From: an uncultured Christensenellaceae bacterium
GTDB lineage: Bacteria; Bacillota; Clostridia; Christensenellales; UBA3700
Length of the DNA stretch: 64,000 nt
Direction: 5' to 3'
Assembly (NCBI GenBank): GCA_944383905.1
Contig: CALWRI010000007.1
Coordinates: forward strand, 1-64,000
Every line of letters starts with the position of its first letter. Position 1 is the first letter of the stretch. The translations under genes were made by a program, and so were the position numbers. Positions 24,097 through 32,787 of the stretch are shown one piece after another. The notes below the pieces were generated by a model, which was given only the letters and a program-made list of their open reading frames with translations, did no database searches and was not told the origin of the DNA.

Positions 24097-25097
24097 TGGA
24101 TCTTTCGTTGAGATTTCTTTTGTCCGCGCTTGTCGGATTTGCCGTCACGGCATTGTTGTCGAGACCCGTGATCGCCTTTGCAAAGCGTGCGAAGGCGAGT
24201 CAGACCATACTTTTTTACGTTGACAAGCACGAGGGCAAAAAGGGCACTCCCACCATGGGCGGAATAATGTTTCTCGCGGGCGTTAGCGCGGCGGTCGCGG
24301 CGTTCGGCAGAGAAAAACTCGCCGTCGTCGCTCTGTGCGTGACACTCGGTTACGGATTGATCGGCTTTCTCGACGACTTTATAAAGATAAAATTCAAACG
24401 CAATCTCGGTCTCAAAGCGTATCAGAAGATCATAGGGCAGCTGGGTATAGCGGCGATAGTTTCGGCTTTTTGCTATACAAACGATTTTGTCGGTACGGCT
24501 GTCAGGATCCCTTTTACCGACGTATACGCCGACTTCGGATGGGCGTATATCCCTTTTTGCGCTTTCGTATTCATTGCTATGACCAACGCGGTCAACCTTA
24601 CCGACGGACTCGACGGGCTTGTAGCAGGGAGCGGGGCGGTATATTTTGCGGCATTCGGGATAATGATAGCGCTTGCCGCGGTCGACGCCGCTGATGGAGG
24701 GCGCACCCTCGCTTCGGCGCAGTATTCTTCGCTCGGAGTTTTTTCGTTCGGATTTTTTGGCGCACTCATTGCGTTTTTCTGGTGCAACTCGAATCCTGCC
24801 GCGATATTTATGGGAGATACAGGCTCTCTCGCGACGGGCGGCGCGGCGGCGTGCGTAGCCGTTTTTTCTCAAAACGCGCTTTTTGCGCCTCTTATCGGAA
24901 TAATGTTCGTGGTCTCCTGCATATCGGTAATATTGCAGGTGTTGCATTTCAAGCGTACGAAAAAGAGGCTGTTTCTTATGGCTCCGTTTCACCATCACCT
25001 GGAATACAAGGGCATAAAGGAGAGCAAGATCGTGAGTTATTACGCGGTGATAACGCTTGTTGCCGCGATAGTCGCTCTGATCGCATACACGTTATGA
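24096..25097 (+). CDS. mraY: Phospho-MurNAc-pentapeptide transferase MraY
   Basis: A 333-residue polytopic enzyme with about ten membrane helices. Conserved cytoplasmic motifs are KKGTPTMGG, the FLDDFIKIK Asp pair, NLTDGLDG, and the FMGDTGS and FHHHLE loops. It moves phospho-MurNAc-pentapeptide onto undecaprenyl phosphate to give lipid I; the undecaprenyl supply gene uppS is also in this window. It overlaps murE by one base and murD by four bases. Confidence 0.97.
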   Translation: MDLSLRFLLSALVGFAVTALLSRPVIAFAKRAKASQTILFYVDKHEGKKGTPTMGGIMFLAGVSAAVAAFGREKLAVVALCVTLGYGLIGFLDDFIKIKFKRNLGLKAYQKIIGQLGIAAIVSAFCYTNDFVGTAVRIPFTDVYADFGWAYIPFCAFVFIAMTNAVNLTDGLDGLVAGSGAVYFAAFGIMIALAAVDAADGGRTLASAQYSSLGVFSFGFFGALIAFFWCNSNPAAIFMGDTGSLATGGAAACVAVFSQNALFAPLIGIMFVVSCISVILQVLHFKRTKKRLFLMAPFHHHLEYKGIKESKIVSYYAVITLVAAIVALIAYTL

Positions 25098-26410
25098 ACA
25101 AAACTCTTATACTCGGTTGGGGCAAAAGCGGAAAGAGCGCTTGCGACCTGCTCCGCCGTCACGGCAGGCAGGTCGTTTGTTTTGACGACAACGAAGGGGA
25201 AACGGTCGGAGACGACGTCGAAAACAGGCGCGGTATGTCGCTCGAAAACGTACTCGAAGATATCGGGCTCGTCGTTGTGAATCCCGCGGTTGACAGCGGG
25301 CACCCGGTAATTGCCGGCGCGAGGAAAAAGGGGATTGAAGTTGTCGGCGAGATCGAGCTCGCTTACCGTTTTTGCGGAGGAGAAATCGTCGCCGTGACGG
25401 GCACGAACGGAAAGACGACAACGGTCAATCTTATAAAAGAGATTTTTTCGGAAGCGGGTATTGAGGCGTACGCGCTCGGCAACGTCGGAGTTCCGTTTTC
25501 TTCCCGTGCGGACGATATGACCGGAAAAGTCGCAGTGCTCGAAATTTCGAGCTTTCAGCTGGAGACGACGGAGAAATTCCGTCCGCGGTTTGCCGTCTGT
25601 CTCAACGTCACTCCCGATCATATCGAAAGACACGGGACTTTTGACGAATACGTCAGACTAAAAGCGCGAATATTCGAAAATCAGAAAGAGGACGATTTCG
25701 CCGTGTTGAACGCCGACGATCCCGTGACGCGCGCTTTTGCGTTTTCGCTCGGATCGGAGATCTTTTTCTTTTCAGCGAAAGAAAGGGTAAGGGGAGCGTA
25801 TGCGGAAAACGGAGAAATATATTTTTCGGACGGAAAAAACTCGGAGAGACTTTTTTCGTCGTCCGAGGTCAGACTCGAGGGAGAGCACAATCTTTCCAAC
25901 GTGCTCGCTGCCGCGACGGTTGCGAGACTTTACGGAATAAACGCGCAGACGATAGCCCGCGCAGTCTCAAAGTTCAGGGCTCCCAGGTACAGGATAGAAT
26001 ATATCGGAGAGAGTGGCGGAGTCAGGATATTCAACGATTCCAAATCCACGAATATAGACAGTACTTTGAGAGCGTGCGAGGCGATGAAAGGACGTACCGC
26101 GCTTATAGTCGGCGGTTGGGACAAGCGGATAAGCTACGAGGGATTTTTCCGCGATCTTCCGTCCGGCGTCGTACATATCGTGTGTTGCGGAGACAACAGC
26201 GACGAGATAATGCGCTGGGCGCCCGACGAAGCGGAATTCACTCTGACAAAGACCGCGACGCTCGAACGCGCGGCGGAAATATGCCTCGGTTACAAAGACG
26301 TGGACAACATACTGTTTTCTCCTTCCACTTCGAGTTTCGACAGATATTCTGATTACAGGCAGAGGGGCAGGCATTTCGACGAGATAATAAGGGCTTTTGC
26401 AAATGTCTGA
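25094..26410 (+). CDS. murD: UDP-MurNAc-alanine:D-glutamate ligase MurD
   Basis: Encodes 438 residues from the ATG that overlaps the mraY stop (ATGA); an open frame extends far upstream inside mraY but is not coding. The N-terminal Rossmann domain starts TLILGWGKSGKS. The ATP loop is VTGTNGKTTT, and the C-terminal domain contains FNDSKSTN and FSPSTSSFDRYSDYRQRG, typical of MurD. It adds D-Glu to UDP-MurNAc-L-Ala in the cytoplasm. It overlaps ftsW by eight bases. Confidence 0.97.
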   Translation: MNKTLILGWGKSGKSACDLLRRHGRQVVCFDDNEGETVGDDVENRRGMSLENVLEDIGLVVVNPAVDSGHPVIAGARKKGIEVVGEIELAYRFCGGEIVAVTGTNGKTTTVNLIKEIFSEAGIEAYALGNVGVPFSSRADDMTGKVAVLEISSFQLETTEKFRPRFAVCLNVTPDHIERHGTFDEYVRLKARIFENQKEDDFAVLNADDPVTRAFAFSLGSEIFFFSAKERVRGAYAENGEIYFSDGKNSERLFSSSEVRLEGEHNLSNVLAAATVARLYGINAQTIARAVSKFRAPRYRIEYIGESGGVRIFNDSKSTNIDSTLRACEAMKGRTALIVGGWDKRISYEGFFRDLPSGVVHIVCCGDNSDEIMRWAPDEAEFTLTKTATLERAAEICLGYKDVDNILFSPSTSSFDRYSDYRQRGRHFDEIIRAFANV

Positions 26411-27524
26411 ACGCTCAAAGCCCGTCGTGGCGGACAAGACGCTGATTTTTACGGCGCTTATTCTCGCCGTTTTCGGAATAGTCATGCAGTACAGCGCAAG
26501 CAGTTACATAGCGTTGCAGCAGACGGGAGACGAGTTTTTCTACGTCAAGAAGCAGGCGCTCGCTCTCGTTGCGGCGCTTGTCGTCGCGTTCGGCTGTTCG
26601 AGACTCAGAACGGATCTTGTCAAAAAGTTTTCCGTCCCGCTTCTCGTGCTGTCTCTCGTGCTTCTCGCTCTCGTGTTCGTCCCCGGGCTCGGGGTGGAGA
26701 AGTACGGCGCGACGAGATGGCTCAACCTCGGATTTACCACGTTTCAGCCGTCAGAGCTTGCGAAATTCGCTCTGATGTTTTTCATTGCTTCGCGGCTCTC
26801 GGTCAGGAGCAGTACGCGCTTTCGCGATATGATAGGTATTCTCGTCGCGACTCTCGCCGTATGCGCTCTCGTAATGCTCGAACCGAATATGTCGATAACC
26901 GTCTGCATAGGTCTTTGTGTTCTTCTCATGCTGTTTGTCGGCGGTTGCGGAATAAAGCAGTTTGCGGTCATGGCGATTCCCGTCGCGGCGGCGATTCCCG
27001 TACTTATATTTGCGGAGCCGTACAGACTCAAACGTCTTCTTGCGTTCATAGATCCGTGGGCGTCCCCGCTCGGAGAAGGCTATCAGCTTATTCAGTCCTA
27101 TTACGCTCTCGGTTCGGGCGGCTGGTTCGGTCTAGGACTTTTCAACAGCAGACAAAAATATATGTTTTTGCCTTTTGCGGAAAGCGATTTCATCTTTTCG
27201 GTCATTGGGGAGGAGCTCGGGCTTATCGGCTGCATATTCGTCATCGCGCTTATCTGCGTGCTTATCTGGAGAGGGATTGTCATTGCGATGCGCGCGAAAG
27301 ACAGGTTTCAGACTTACGTTGCCGCGGGGATAAGCATAGTCATTGCCGTGCAGACGCTGCTCAACGTCGCGGTAGTCAGCGGGTCGATACCTCCGACGGG
27401 ACTTCCTATGCCGTTTATCAGCTCGGGAGGCAGTTCGCTCGTCGTATTTATGGCAGCCGTCGGCTTGCTCGAAGGCATCGCCCGCAATTCACAAATCCCG
27501 CATTCTTTCCATAAAATGTATTAA
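26403..27524 (+). CDS. ftsW: SEDS peptidoglycan polymerase FtsW
   Basis: A 373-residue, ten-helix SEDS glycosyltransferase. Motifs seen are YSASSY, RWLNLGFTTFQPSELAKFA, WASPLGEGYQLIQSYYALGSGGWFGLG, ESDFIFSVIGEELG and TGLPMPFISSGGSS. It polymerises lipid II at the septum together with the adjacent class B PBP. The ATG at 26403 lies inside the murD end. It could equally be SpoVE, the sporulation paralogue, but position in the cluster favours the division form. Confidence 0.94.
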   Translation: MSERSKPVVADKTLIFTALILAVFGIVMQYSASSYIALQQTGDEFFYVKKQALALVAALVVAFGCSRLRTDLVKKFSVPLLVLSLVLLALVFVPGLGVEKYGATRWLNLGFTTFQPSELAKFALMFFIASRLSVRSSTRFRDMIGILVATLAVCALVMLEPNMSITVCIGLCVLLMLFVGGCGIKQFAVMAIPVAAAIPVLIFAEPYRLKRLLAFIDPWASPLGEGYQLIQSYYALGSGGWFGLGLFNSRQKYMFLPFAESDFIFSVIGEELGLIGCIFVIALICVLIWRGIVIAMRAKDRFQTYVAAGISIVIAVQTLLNVAVVSGSIPPTGLPMPFISSGGSSLVVFMAAVGLLEGIARNSQIPHSFHKMY

Positions 27525-27556
27525 GATGTTACGCCTCGCGGCGTAAGGAGAGAAAG

Positions 27557-28810
27557 ATGAGCAAATACATAATCCGCGGGGGAGAGCCTCTTTGCGGCGA
27601 TATAAAAATCAAGGGTGCAAAAAATTCGGTACTCACGCTTCTCGCGGCGTGCGTTCTCGTTGACGACGTCGTGACTCTGCACGATTGTCCGCATATATCC
27701 GACGTGGACACGATGATCGCGATATTGCGCAGGCTGGGTTGCAGGATAGTCAGGAACGGTGACGACGTGACTGTGGACAGCCGGGACATTTCGTGCGAGA
27801 AAATACCGAGCGGGCTTGCAAGCGAGCTGCGTTCATCGGTATTTCTGCTCGGGTCGTTGCTGTCGCGCCTCAAAAAGGCGAAAGTGGCGTATCCCGGGGG
27901 CTGCGATATAGGTCTGCGTCCGATAGACATTCATCTGTCGGGACTTCGCGAGCTCGGTGTCAGGATAATCGAAAAGCACGGATACATAGACTGCGACAGC
28001 TCGAAGGCGCACAGTGCGGACATAATGCTCGATCTTCCCAGCGTCGGTGCGACAGAAAACATGATAATGACCTGCGTTTTTCTCGACGGAGTCAGCGTTA
28101 TCCGCAACTGCGCGAAAGAGCCGGAGATAGTCGATCTTCAGAATTTTCTCAACAGGACGGGAGCGAAGATCGAAGGAGCGGGCACGGGCGTCATCAGGAT
28201 AGAGGGCGTTTCGTCGCTACGCGGCACGGAATATACTCCGATACCCGACAGGATCGTCGCGGGAACATATCTCATCGGCGCGGCTATGTGCGGGGGAGAA
28301 CTGTGCCTCAGCAACGTGAATCCCGAACATCTTTCTTCGCTTCTCGCCAAATTGCCGAAAAGCGCTTGCAAAGTAACGTGTGCGCGTGATAAAATAAATA
28401 TAATCTGCAAAGGAAGATGCGAAAGTATCCCCAAAGTGGAGACGACCTATTATCCCGGATTTCCCACCGATCTGCAAACGCAGATACTCACATTGCAGAC
28501 GGTCAGCAAAGGCACGAGCGTGATCGTGGAAAACATATTCGAGACCCGCTTCAAGACCGTGCCGCAACTTCTCAAGATGGGTGCGGACGTGACGGTCAAC
28601 GGGCGTACCGCCGTCGTCAGGGGAGTGGAAAGTCTTACGGGAGCGGAAGTTTCGGCGACCGATCTCCGCGGAGGCGCTTCTCTCGTGCTTGCCGGCATGT
28701 GTGCGCAGGGAGAGACGAGGATAGACAACGTCTACCACATAGACAGAGGATATGAAGATCTGTCGCAAATTCTTTCTTCGGCGGGAGTAAAAATAAAAAG
28801 GATCGACTGA
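27557..28810 (+). CDS. murA: UDP-GlcNAc 1-carboxyvinyltransferase MurA
   Basis: A 417-residue EPSP-synthase fold. Cys116 in YPGGCDIGLRP is the active-site residue that reacts with phosphoenolpyruvate and is alkylated by fosfomycin, so the enzyme should be fosfomycin-sensitive. GAKNSVL at the N-terminus and the FPTDLQTQ and ETRF motifs are conserved. First committed step of wall synthesis. In this cluster it sits where murG is common, and murG and murC are not present. RBS AAGGAGAG. The stop overlaps the ftsQ start (TGATG). Confidence 0.96.
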   Translation: MSKYIIRGGEPLCGDIKIKGAKNSVLTLLAACVLVDDVVTLHDCPHISDVDTMIAILRRLGCRIVRNGDDVTVDSRDISCEKIPSGLASELRSSVFLLGSLLSRLKKAKVAYPGGCDIGLRPIDIHLSGLRELGVRIIEKHGYIDCDSSKAHSADIMLDLPSVGATENMIMTCVFLDGVSVIRNCAKEPEIVDLQNFLNRTGAKIEGAGTGVIRIEGVSSLRGTEYTPIPDRIVAGTYLIGAAMCGGELCLSNVNPEHLSSLLAKLPKSACKVTCARDKINIICKGRCESIPKVETTYYPGFPTDLQTQILTLQTVSKGTSVIVENIFETRFKTVPQLLKMGADVTVNGRTAVVRGVESLTGAEVSATDLRGGASLVLAGMCAQGETRIDNVYHIDRGYEDLSQILSSAGVKIKRID

Positions 28811-29574
28811 TGAACAAAAGACTTCTCGGAATTTTCATAGCCGTTGCCGTCGCGATAGTCGTTATCGTGGTGTGTTGCGTCATGTTCCTGGTCGGCTCGG
28901 TCGAGGTCAGGACCGCGGACAACCTTACTCTCGACGACGACGCGGTCAGCGCCATCGTTTCGCAGAGCGGCATTTCAAAAGGCGAAAGCGTGTTTTCGAT
29001 AGACGAAGATTCATCCGTTTCAGCGATAGAAAAGGCAAACCCCTATCTGAAAGTGGTCGACATTGAGAGAAAATTTCCCAACAAAGTGGTTATATACGTT
29101 GCAAAGCGCACTCCGCTTATGTACGTTGCGCTCGAGGAACAGGAGGACGGGGCTCAACTCTATGCCGTTCTCGACAACGAGCTCAAGATCCTCGACGTCG
29201 TTCCTCTTGCGGAAACGCAAGGGCTCACGCGTGTCAGCAACTTCACGATCGTCGGAGGTGAGGAAAGCGCGGGCAGTTTTGTCGGCGACAAGTCTCAATG
29301 GCTTGCGGGAGTGGTCGAAGGTGCTCAACGCGTCACTTTCGTAGAAAACAGATTCTGCGACTTCATCAGTGAAATAACATACGGTCAGATCAGCGTCCGC
29401 ATCAGGACGAATACGGGCGTGAGTTTCGTGCTCAAAAACGTCGCGGACATAGACGAGCTGTTTGTCGGAGCGTACACATATTATGCGCAGATATGCACTG
29501 AAGATATGAGAACAAGCGGCCATATCTCGCTCACGGACAGCGGATGGATATGGTCGCAGACCCCGCTTGACTGA
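28810..29574 (+). CDS. ftsQ: Division protein FtsQ/DivIB
   Basis: A 254-residue bitopic protein. It has a very short cytoplasmic N-terminus, one membrane helix (about 7-29), then a POTRA domain starting VGSVEVRTADNLTLDDDAV with ISKGESVFSIDEDS and VDIERKFPNKVVIYVAKRTPLMYV, the typical FtsQ/DivIB core. A beta domain follows. It links FtsL and DivIC to the septal synthases. The first base of its start codon is the last base of the murA stop, so translation is coupled. Confidence 0.9.
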   Translation: MNKRLLGIFIAVAVAIVVIVVCCVMFLVGSVEVRTADNLTLDDDAVSAIVSQSGISKGESVFSIDEDSSVSAIEKANPYLKVVDIERKFPNKVVIYVAKRTPLMYVALEEQEDGAQLYAVLDNELKILDVVPLAETQGLTRVSNFTIVGGEESAGSFVGDKSQWLAGVVEGAQRVTFVENRFCDFISEITYGQISVRIRTNTGVSFVLKNVADIDELFVGAYTYYAQICTEDMRTSGHISLTDSGWIWSQTPLD

Positions 29575-29629
29575 TATTTTTGTCTACCTTTTCATTGCGT
29601 AAATTTTTGTATTTTTTATTACCGATGTG

Positions 29630-29658
29630 TTGACATAATAGTATACTTTTATTATAAT
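29630..29658 (+). promoter_or_regulatory. Perfect consensus sigma-A promoter for ftsA, leaderless
   Basis: TTGACA at 29630-29635, 17-bp spacer, TATAAT at 29653-29658, both perfect. The ftsA ATG begins seven bases after the -10 box, so the message should start at or beside the start codon. Confidence 0.92.
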
Positions 29659-29664
29659 AATTAT

Positions 29665-30810
29665 ATGAGCGAAGTGTTTTTGCTTGACGTAGGTTCGGGC
29701 AAGTTGGTTTTTGCGGTCGGATCGAAGTCCGACGCGGGCGTGTACAACGTCAGAAATATCGCTTCTTGCGAGTACGACGGTTACTACAAGGGCGGGTTTC
29801 TCAACCCCGAAGCTCTGGAGGAGAGCGTGCGTCAGACGATAGCCGAAAGCGGTTATCGCGGCAGGATCCCGAAATTGTACGTCGGCGTTCCCACCGACTT
29901 TATCAAGGTCAGGAACAATCAGGTCAAAAACGCTTACCGTTCTTCGCGTACGATAACAAACGACACTCTCGACGAGCTTTACGCGAGAGGCAACATCTTC
30001 GACGGCGACCCGGATTTCGTCGCGATAAACTGCAGCGCGAGAGGCTTTGTCCTCGACAACAAGTTCAGATGCGTCAATCCGATATACGAGCAGGCAAGCT
30101 ATATAGACGCGGATCTGACGTATATTCTTTGCGACAGGAAATTCTGCGAAACGACGGAGAGAGTCGCAGAGGCGATCGGCGTAAAAAAGGTCAGTTACGT
30201 TTCCTCTTTCTGGGCGACCTGCGTACAGCTTCTTCCCGCCGAGGTCAGAGAGAGCGGGGCGGCGGTATGCGACGTCGGGTTTTCAAACACCTCTTTCGGA
30301 GTGGTTGTCGGAGACGGGCTCGAAACCGCAGTCAGCAAGTCTATCGGCGGCGCGAATATCGCGGGCGACCTCTATCAGGTGCTCGACATACCGTACGCAA
30401 GCGCGTGCACGCTCGTCGAAAAGGCAAATCTTTATCAGGAGACGGACAACGGCAGTTGCTACAACGTGCTCGTCGACGGCAGACCGGAGCAGTTCAACAG
30501 CTTCGGAGTAAACAAAATAATTCAGGCGAGGCTTGACGATTTCGTCCGGTTCATATCCGATTCCCTCGCGCAGAACGGCAATTTTTCTCCCGACGTCGTA
30601 TACCTGACGGGCGGGGGTATAGCGGGACTCAAAGGAGCTCTCGCCTATGTGTCGAGGCAGCTCGGCAAGAGATTGGAAATAATCGCACCCGACGTTCCGA
30701 CTTACGGAAAGAGTTATTATTCTTCCGTGTTCGGCACGTTCGATGTGGCGGATAAACTTGAAAAAAGCAAAAACGTGTTGAAAAGATTTTTTGACAGATT
30801 TCGGAGGTAA
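29665..30810 (+). CDS. ftsA: Divergent FtsA, actin-like Z-ring tether
   Basis: A 381-residue protein just before ftsZ. The actin-fold phosphate loops are recognisable (FLLDVGSGKLVFAVG near the N-terminus; AAVCDVGFSNTSFGVVVGDG at about 195; LTGGGIAGLKG near 315). A charged, hydrophobic C-terminal helix (NVLKRFFDRFRR) matches the FtsA membrane-targeting sequence. It is somewhat shorter and more diverged than usual FtsA, so similarity is inferred from motifs and position. It polymerises on the membrane and binds the FtsZ tail. It has its own strong promoter and no ribosome binding site. Confidence 0.85.
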   Translation: MSEVFLLDVGSGKLVFAVGSKSDAGVYNVRNIASCEYDGYYKGGFLNPEALEESVRQTIAESGYRGRIPKLYVGVPTDFIKVRNNQVKNAYRSSRTITNDTLDELYARGNIFDGDPDFVAINCSARGFVLDNKFRCVNPIYEQASYIDADLTYILCDRKFCETTERVAEAIGVKKVSYVSSFWATCVQLLPAEVRESGAAVCDVGFSNTSFGVVVGDGLETAVSKSIGGANIAGDLYQVLDIPYASACTLVEKANLYQETDNGSCYNVLVDGRPEQFNSFGVNKIIQARLDDFVRFISDSLAQNGNFSPDVVYLTGGGIAGLKGALAYVSRQLGKRLEIIAPDVPTYGKSYYSSVFGTFDVADKLEKSKNVLKRFFDRFRR

Positions 30811-30815
30811 CTAAT

Positions 30816-32375
30816 ATGGCAGACGGAAGCGGAAGGGCTAAAATCAAAGTTATTGGCGTAGGCGGAGGCGGCAACAACGCCGTCAACCGTATGATAGCGG
30901 CGGGCATTAAGAGTGCGGAATTCGTCGCCGTCAACACCGATTACCAGGCGTTGACTTTGTCCAACGCGCCCACAAAAGTACAGATAGGCGCAAAACTCAC
31001 GGGCGGTCTCGGCGCGGGCGCCGATCCCAACGTGGGAGAAAAAGCTGCGGAGGAGTCGAGAGAAGAGCTCCGCGCGCTCCTCAAAGACGTTGACCTGCTT
31101 TTCATCACCGCAGGTATGGGCGGCGGCACCGGTACGGGCGCGGCTCCCGTGATCGCGGCGCTTTCCAAGGAGCTTGGCATCCTGACAGTCGCGGTTGTGA
31201 CCAAACCCTTTGCGTTTGAAGGCAAAAGACGTATGCACAATGCGATCCAGGGTATAGAAAATCTGCGCGGCAACGTGGATACTTTGCTCGTTATCCCCAA
31301 CGAGAAACTCCTCGAAGTCCTGCCCAAGGGCACCGCTATGCTTGAATCTTTCATCAAGGCGGACGAAGTTCTCAAACAGGCTATTCAGAGCATAAGCGAG
31401 CTCATTGTGACCCCGACCATTATCAACCTCGATTTTGCGGATATCAGCGCGATCATGAGAAAGAAGGGGCTGGCTCACATGGGTATCGGCGTCGGCGAAG
31501 GACCGGACAAGGCTATCGAAGCGGTCAGAAACGCCGTCGAAAGCCCGCTTCTCGAAACGAATATCGAAGGCGCGAGCGGCGTTATCCTTCACGTTATGGG
31601 CGGCAAGGATATGGCGCTCGACGAAGTTGCGGACGCAAGCAGACTCGTCGAAGACATAGTAGATCCCGCGGCAAACATTATTTTCGGTACGGGCTTTGAC
31701 GAAAATCTCGAAAACAAGGTCCAGGTCACCCTCATCGCGACGGGATTCAGCGCTCCCGCGGAGGACGCAAACGGCGGTTATTTGCAGAGGAGAGGTCAGG
31801 GTGCCAATCAGTCCCGCACTTCCGCCGCAATGGACAATGCGATAAGACGTCTCAACGACAGCCGCAAGAAGGACAGCGCTTACGAAGATATGCCCGAAGA
31901 CAAAGGCAGGAATTATACATCGTATCAGGATAACGGGCGCGGTCAGAGAAGCCGCGGTTACGACGCTTTCGGCGGCGGTCAGAACAACGAGCAACCTTAC
32001 AACACGAGAGGAGACCAGCAGTACAACGCTCCGAGAAACGAGCAGCCTTACGGCGGCAATTCTTTCGGCGGATACGGCAACGACAGTCGCGGAGGGGCTC
32101 CTTCGGGCGGATACGGCAACGCCGGTTACAATGCGAGCGCGGGCAATTATTCCGCAAACGGCAATTTCGGTTCTGCACCAACGGGCGCAAACAATTTCGG
32201 TTCGGCTCCCGCAGTCGGTTACGGCAATTCCGGCAACGCTTACAACGGCGCGAACGGTGGTTACAATGCCGCTCCGACGCGCAATGCGGGCGCAAATTAC
32301 AACAATCAGCCGAGAGAGGACGAAGACGAGGAAAAACTCCCTGCGTTCCTGCGCGTTTTCCGCAAAAAGAAATAA
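30816..32375 (+). CDS. ftsZ: Cell division GTPase FtsZ with extended linker
   Basis: A 519-residue protein. The GTPase core (about 1-315) has the tubulin signature GGGTGTG at 102-108 and the T7-loop sequence NLDFADI at about 204-210. The conserved tail peptide is EKLPAFLRVFRKKK at the very end, which binds FtsA and SepF. The linker between them is about 185 residues rather than the usual 50, and is rich in Asn, Gly, Tyr and Ala with repeated GGYGN and NFGSAP-type units. Start ATG follows GGAGG, six bases after ftsA. Confidence 0.97.
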   Translation: MADGSGRAKIKVIGVGGGGNNAVNRMIAAGIKSAEFVAVNTDYQALTLSNAPTKVQIGAKLTGGLGAGADPNVGEKAAEESREELRALLKDVDLLFITAGMGGGTGTGAAPVIAALSKELGILTVAVVTKPFAFEGKRRMHNAIQGIENLRGNVDTLLVIPNEKLLEVLPKGTAMLESFIKADEVLKQAIQSISELIVTPTIINLDFADISAIMRKKGLAHMGIGVGEGPDKAIEAVRNAVESPLLETNIEGASGVILHVMGGKDMALDEVADASRLVEDIVDPAANIIFGTGFDENLENKVQVTLIATGFSAPAEDANGGYLQRRGQGANQSRTSAAMDNAIRRLNDSRKKDSAYEDMPEDKGRNYTSYQDNGRGQRSRGYDAFGGGQNNEQPYNTRGDQQYNAPRNEQPYGGNSFGGYGNDSRGGAPSGGYGNAGYNASAGNYSANGNFGSAPTGANNFGSAPAVGYGNSGNAYNGANGGYNAAPTRNAGANYNNQPREDEDEEKLPAFLRVFRKKK

Positions 32376-32430
32376 ACTGCCGTCTGCTCCGTTGACGGAG
32401 CGAGACGAGGCAAGATGATTTTCGACTGTT

Positions 32431-32456
32431 CTCCCTGCGAAAGCGGGGAGATTTTT
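32431..32456 (+). terminator. Rho-independent terminator after ftsZ
   Basis: 8-bp stem CTCCCTGC/GCGGGGAG (one T-G pair) with a GAAA tetraloop, then ATTTTTCT. Ends the dcw cluster. Confidence 0.8.
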
Positions 32457-32735
32457 CTGTATTTCGGCGGAAATCGGAGATATTACGTTTTTATATCGGC
32501 AAACGTCAACGGTTTCCGCTCGACGACAACGACATTATATAGAACAGTCTTTTTACGTTCAGTCTTATAATAAGCGGTAAAACCCCGGCTTACGAGATGT
32601 TTTTTGTGTTTTTTAGCAGTTTATTCTGTCTTTTTTCGTTCCGAGCCGTCACAGACATGTAGGCATTTTCTCTACGCAACCAGTCCTCAAAGAAAACCTT
32701 TGAGAGTGCTCTTGAGGAAATTCCGTCATTTAAGG
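32457..32735. other. Intergenic region between ftsZ terminator and spoIIGA
   Basis: No gene. Contains a hairpin CTCAAAG/CTTTGAG (32686-32704) that competes with an outer pairing TCCTCAA/TTGAGGA (32684-32718), and an isolated TATAAT near 32570 without a matching -35 element. Confidence 0.5.
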
Positions 32736-32744
32736 TTTTCGACA
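32736..32744 (-). promoter_or_regulatory. Candidate Spo0A box upstream of spoIIGA
   Basis: TTTTCGACA, i.e. TGTCGAAAA on the other strand, contains the full 0A-box core TGTCGAA. It lies about 30 bases upstream of a TATATT -10-like element for spoIIGA, which is Spo0A-activated in Bacillus. Confidence 0.55.
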
Positions 32745-32787
32745 GCAACGGAAATTGTTTGCGCGGGCGAAGTTATATTATCTTGGT

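Noticed and set aside
30717..31994. 425-codon minus-strand frame opposite ftsZ
   Set aside because: Shadow of ftsZ; no family motifs.
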